Shown: positions 6,536 to 9,135 of the stretch, piece by piece | Position numbering within the stretch: position 1 is the first letter of the stretch | How the letters are laid out: each line of letters starts with the position of its first letter | Assembly (NCBI GenBank): GCA_002405485.1 | Contig: DHLW01000055.1 | Coordinates: 1 to 9,135, forward strand | Direction of reading: 5' to 3' | Source: Phycisphaerales bacterium UBA4658 | GTDB lineage: Bacteria > Planctomycetota > Phycisphaerae > Phycisphaerales > UBA1924 | Length of the DNA: 9,135 bases | Translations under genes and position numbers: made by a program | The notes under the pieces: model-generated | Told to the model about the DNA's origin: nothing | Database searches by the model: none | The model's input: only the letters and a program-made list of their open reading frames with translations

Positions 6536-8949
6536 ACTCCATATGCCGTCACATCGTCTTCGTCGCCGTTGCACTGCTTGTCTTCGTCGCCACTGCGCTG
6601 CTCGGCGTTCCGGCATCCCACGCCTGCTCCCGCGCCACCTGGCTCGGCAAAGACGGCACGGCGATCACTGGCCGTTCCATGGACTGGCCCTACGAGTTCA
6701 ACACGCACTTTTACGTCATCCCGCGCGGGGAAAAGAACGAAGGCCTGCCCGGTGGTTACACATGGGAGAGCAAGCACGGGACGGTGGTTCTGGCAGGTGC
6801 GCTCAATCCGGGCGGACCGATCAACGGTGCCTTCGACGGTATGAACGAGAAAGGCCTCGGAGCGAACATGCTCTACCTGGCCGAGACCGATTTTGGTCCG
6901 GCGCCCTCCGGCGACAAGCCGCAGGTGTCCTGGGCCGCGTGGCTGCAATACATCCTATCGAACTACGCGACCGTGGCCGAGGCAGTGGAAGGAATGAAAG
7001 ACAACCCGATTTACTTCGTGCCCTGCAGTTTCGGTCCGGGCGGTGCGGCGCATCCTTCGGTGCATCTCTCGCTCACCGATCCGAGCGGCGACTCAGCCAT
7101 CATGGAATTTCTCGACGGCAAAGTCGTCATTCATCACGGCAAAGAATACCAGGTAATGACCAACAGCCCGATCTACGAGAAGCAACTCACGCTGAATGAC
7201 TATTGGTCGCGCATGGACAATGCACGGGTGCTTCCCGGTTCGCACCAGAGCGAAGACCGCTTCGTCCGCGCGTCCTACTACTTGAAATTCATGGGCGACG
7301 AGATAAGAGACCAGCGCCGCCAGGTGGCCGGCGTCTTCAGCATCATGCGGAATGTGTCCGTGCCTTGGGGCGCGGCCGATCCGGATCATCCAAACATCGC
7401 ACCGACTTACTGGCGCTCAGTCCTCGATCACTCGCGTAAGAACTACTACTTCGAGTCCGCGCTCAGTCCCTATGTCGTGATGGTCGACCTGAACAAAATC
7501 GATTTCTCCCCCGGTTCCGGCGTGCGCAGTGCCGCGCTCGAGGGCGAAGAGGGGTTCAAACTGCAGGGCGAGATCAACAACGCGTTCAAACCCACGCAGC
7601 CCATCGGCTACCTCGCGCCGAGTGCCGTCGCCCGCGCGGCGGATCCCACGCCGGAGGAGGCCCGCGCCATCGCCAAGGAGGCGTGGCTGTACGCCTACGC
7701 GCCGTTGCAGGGCTTCCAAACGATGTTTAACCAAGCGGTAAACAAAGACTTCCGCGGGTACATCGGCGGCTTCAACCGCTTCCGCCACTACGCGCGGCTG
7801 GCAACGCCCGACGACACCGACATCGTGACGCCGAACAACGACACGCCGTATTCGTGGGCGTGGCTTGACCTGCGGGCCGAGCCGATGGTGCTCTGCCTCC
7901 CCGAGGTCCCGGCACCGCGGTACTACGTGAACCAGTGGTTCGACATGTACACCCACAACTTCGCGTACACGGGTGTTCGCGCGACCGGACGAGCAGCGGG
8001 CAACTACCTCTTTGCCGGTCCGAAGTGGAAAGGCGAAGTCCCGGCGGGCATCACGAAGGTGTTTCAAGCCGAGACGGAGTTTGTCGGCACCCTCACCCGC
8101 ACACAGCTTGACGGTCCGGACGACCTCGCAACGATGCAGGCGGTTCAAGCGCAGTTCAAGCTCATTCCGCTCTCGCAGTTCACACGCCAGCCCGCGCCGA
8201 AGGCCGCCCCGCCGGTTGAGTGGCCGGCCTGGGATGCCAAGAAGGCCGAGGGGCTCGGTTTCATCACGTACCTGAACGCGATGCTGCACTTCATGCCCGT
8301 TGTCGCGTCCGAGCATGCCTTGAGGGAGCGGTTCGCCAAGATCGGAATCGGCGCTGGCAAGCCCTTCGACCCGGACACGCTGGACCCGACGTATCGCAGC
8401 TCGCTCGAACAGGGGGTCGCCGATGCATCAAAGCAGTTGAAGGACATGGCAATCAAGCAGGCCAGTTCGAAGGAGCTCTTCGGCACGCGGCAGGAACTGG
8501 GAGCGGACTACATCATGGAGCGTTCCCTCGGTGCCATGCTGGGCATCTACGGCAACACCAAGGAAGAGGCGATCTACGCAAGCCAGCAGACCGGTCCGGA
8601 CGGCAGGTTGCTCGACGGCAGCAAACGCTGGGTTCTGCGATTCGAGCCCGGGCAGCTTCCGCCCGTCACGCTGTTCTGGTCGATCACCATGTACAGCTTG
8701 CCGGAACGATTGCTTGCTGACAATCCGATCAATCGGTACTCGATCGGCGACCGCACTGCCGGGCTCAAACACGGTGCCGACGGCTCACTGGAGATCTACA
8801 TCCAGAGCGACGACCCGGGACCGGAGAAAACGTCGAACTGGCTGCCCGCCCCCAAAGGGCCGTTTTTCTTCGTCGCGAGGTTCTATGGGCCCAAACAAAC
8901 CCTCGTGGACGGCACGTGGAATCTACCGCCGCTCGTCGAGGTCAAGTGA
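6532..8949 (+). CDS. Fusion: secreted choloylglycine-hydrolase-like amidase + DUF1254/DUF1214 protein
   Basis: An 805-residue protein with a GTG start. Residues 1-31 are a signal peptide ending S-H-A, directly followed by Cys32. Residues 32 to about 350 are a linear amide C-N hydrolase (choloylglycine hydrolase/penicillin V acylase family, Ntn hydrolases). Counting Cys32 as residue 1, Arg48 and Asp51 fall at 17 and 20, as in penicillin V acylase; N211 (T-N-S-P) and R246 (F-V-R-A-S) are likely counterparts of the later conserved Asn and Arg. Removal of the signal would itself expose the catalytic N-terminal Cys. Residues about 358-372 (A-P-S-A-V-A-R-A-A-D-P-T) look like the end of a signal peptide plus a mature start. 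Then come DUF1254 (about 373-545, with N435-N-D-T-P and Y-Y-V-N-Q-W-F-D-M-Y) and DUF1214 (about 690-795, with L-F-W-S-I-T-M-Y-S and a final G-T-W-N-L-P-P). Each half is about the length of a separate protein. The first half should hydrolyse amide bonds, for example of N-acyl or bile-acid-like conjugates; the role of DUF1254/DUF1214 is not established. The frame is continuous, so unless an indel has joined two genes, this is a real fusion. Confidence 0.85.
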   Translation: MNSICRHIVFVAVALLVFVATALLGVPASHACSRATWLGKDGTAITGRSMDWPYEFNTHFYVIPRGEKNEGLPGGYTWESKHGTVVLAGALNPGGPINGAFDGMNEKGLGANMLYLAETDFGPAPSGDKPQVSWAAWLQYILSNYATVAEAVEGMKDNPIYFVPCSFGPGGAAHPSVHLSLTDPSGDSAIMEFLDGKVVIHHGKEYQVMTNSPIYEKQLTLNDYWSRMDNARVLPGSHQSEDRFVRASYYLKFMGDEIRDQRRQVAGVFSIMRNVSVPWGAADPDHPNIAPTYWRSVLDHSRKNYYFESALSPYVVMVDLNKIDFSPGSGVRSAALEGEEGFKLQGEINNAFKPTQPIGYLAPSAVARAADPTPEEARAIAKEAWLYAYAPLQGFQTMFNQAVNKDFRGYIGGFNRFRHYARLATPDDTDIVTPNNDTPYSWAWLDLRAEPMVLCLPEVPAPRYYVNQWFDMYTHNFAYTGVRATGRAAGNYLFAGPKWKGEVPAGITKVFQAETEFVGTLTRTQLDGPDDLATMQAVQAQFKLIPLSQFTRQPAPKAAPPVEWPAWDAKKAEGLGFITYLNAMLHFMPVVASEHALRERFAKIGIGAGKPFDPDTLDPTYRSSLEQGVADASKQLKDMAIKQASSKELFGTRQELGADYIMERSLGAMLGIYGNTKEEAIYASQQTGPDGRLLDGSKRWVLRFEPGQLPPVTLFWSITMYSLPERLLADNPINRYSIGDRTAGLKHGADGSLEIYIQSDDPGPEKTSNWLPAPKGPFFFVARFYGPKQTLVDGTWNLPPLVEVK

Positions 8950-9135
8950 GCATCCGCATCCCTTGATCGAACTGCGATGCAGGCTCCGCGACACGATGAC
9001 CCGCGAAGAGTGGGAACGCGTTTTCCCCAAGGCGGGCGAGGCGGCCACTCCCAGATAGAACAGTCCCCGCGGTCGTTCCGGCCTCGCACGGCCAACTCTC
9101 CATCGCTTCATACAGTTGCCCACCCACCTCACAAA
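8950..9135 (+). other. Downstream end of window, no clear gene
   Basis: No complete gene is visible. A 20-codon frame (8996-9058, MTREEWERVFPKAGEAATPR) opens with a motif like the first residues of some planctomycete and acidobacterial Ser/Thr kinases (M-T-x-E-E-W-x-R-V), but it stops at once and has no ribosome site. No terminator with a T-run was found after the fusion gene. Confidence 0.35.

Noticed and set aside
7417..8316. 299-codon open frame on the minus strand inside the fusion gene
   Set aside because: Arg/Val-rich shadow of the DUF1254 coding sequence, with no recognisable domain or ribosome site.

Overview
The window is GC-rich, and every gene that can be supported lies on the + strand. 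The host is a Gram-negative-type bacterium: there are two outer-membrane beta-barrel proteins, a lipoprotein and several secreted enzymes. Long secreted sulfatases, an 'IGPFKIERELGRGG'-type Ser/Thr kinase N-terminus left between genes, and the base composition together suggest a Planctomycetota-like genome (possibly Phycisphaerae). That is inference, and some proteobacteria carry similar gene sets.

Layout. 1-345: C-terminal end of an arylsulfatase that starts outside the window. 346-468: short gap with a possible terminator. 469-1392: secreted outer-membrane beta-barrel of the 'transporter/neuromedin U-like' family. 1579-3918: a complete-looking 779-codon AtsA-type arylsulfatase reading frame, interrupted by one in-frame TAG (2911-2913) where the family has Trp (G-M-V-x-S-W-P). 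3948-4823: a second outer-membrane beta-barrel. 4872-5930: a HAD-superfamily phosphatase-like lipoprotein. 5931-6531: a 601-base gap without an intact gene, holding a 51-base imperfect direct repeat and, at its end, a 49-codon remnant that begins like a Ser/Thr kinase. 6532-8949: one 805-residue protein that joins a secreted choloylglycine-hydrolase-like (linear amide C-N hydrolase, Ntn-type) enzyme to a DUF1254/DUF1214 protein. 8950-9135: no convincing gene.

How the genes may work together (inference): everything identifiable is exported. The set combines sulfate-ester hydrolysis (two sulfatases), amide hydrolysis (Ntn hydrolase), phosphate-ester chemistry (HAD lipoprotein), a DUF1254/DUF1214 module of unknown function and two outer-membrane barrels. 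It looks like a periplasmic or surface module for stripping conjugated, perhaps aromatic or amphipathic, molecules. No cytoplasmic catabolic gene, regulator or sulfatase-maturation enzyme is visible here, so the substrate cannot be named.

Most worth checking: the amber codon in the large sulfatase, the amidase-DUF1254 fusion whose junction looks like the stub of a signal peptide, and the kinase remnant whose stop overlaps the fusion gene's start.
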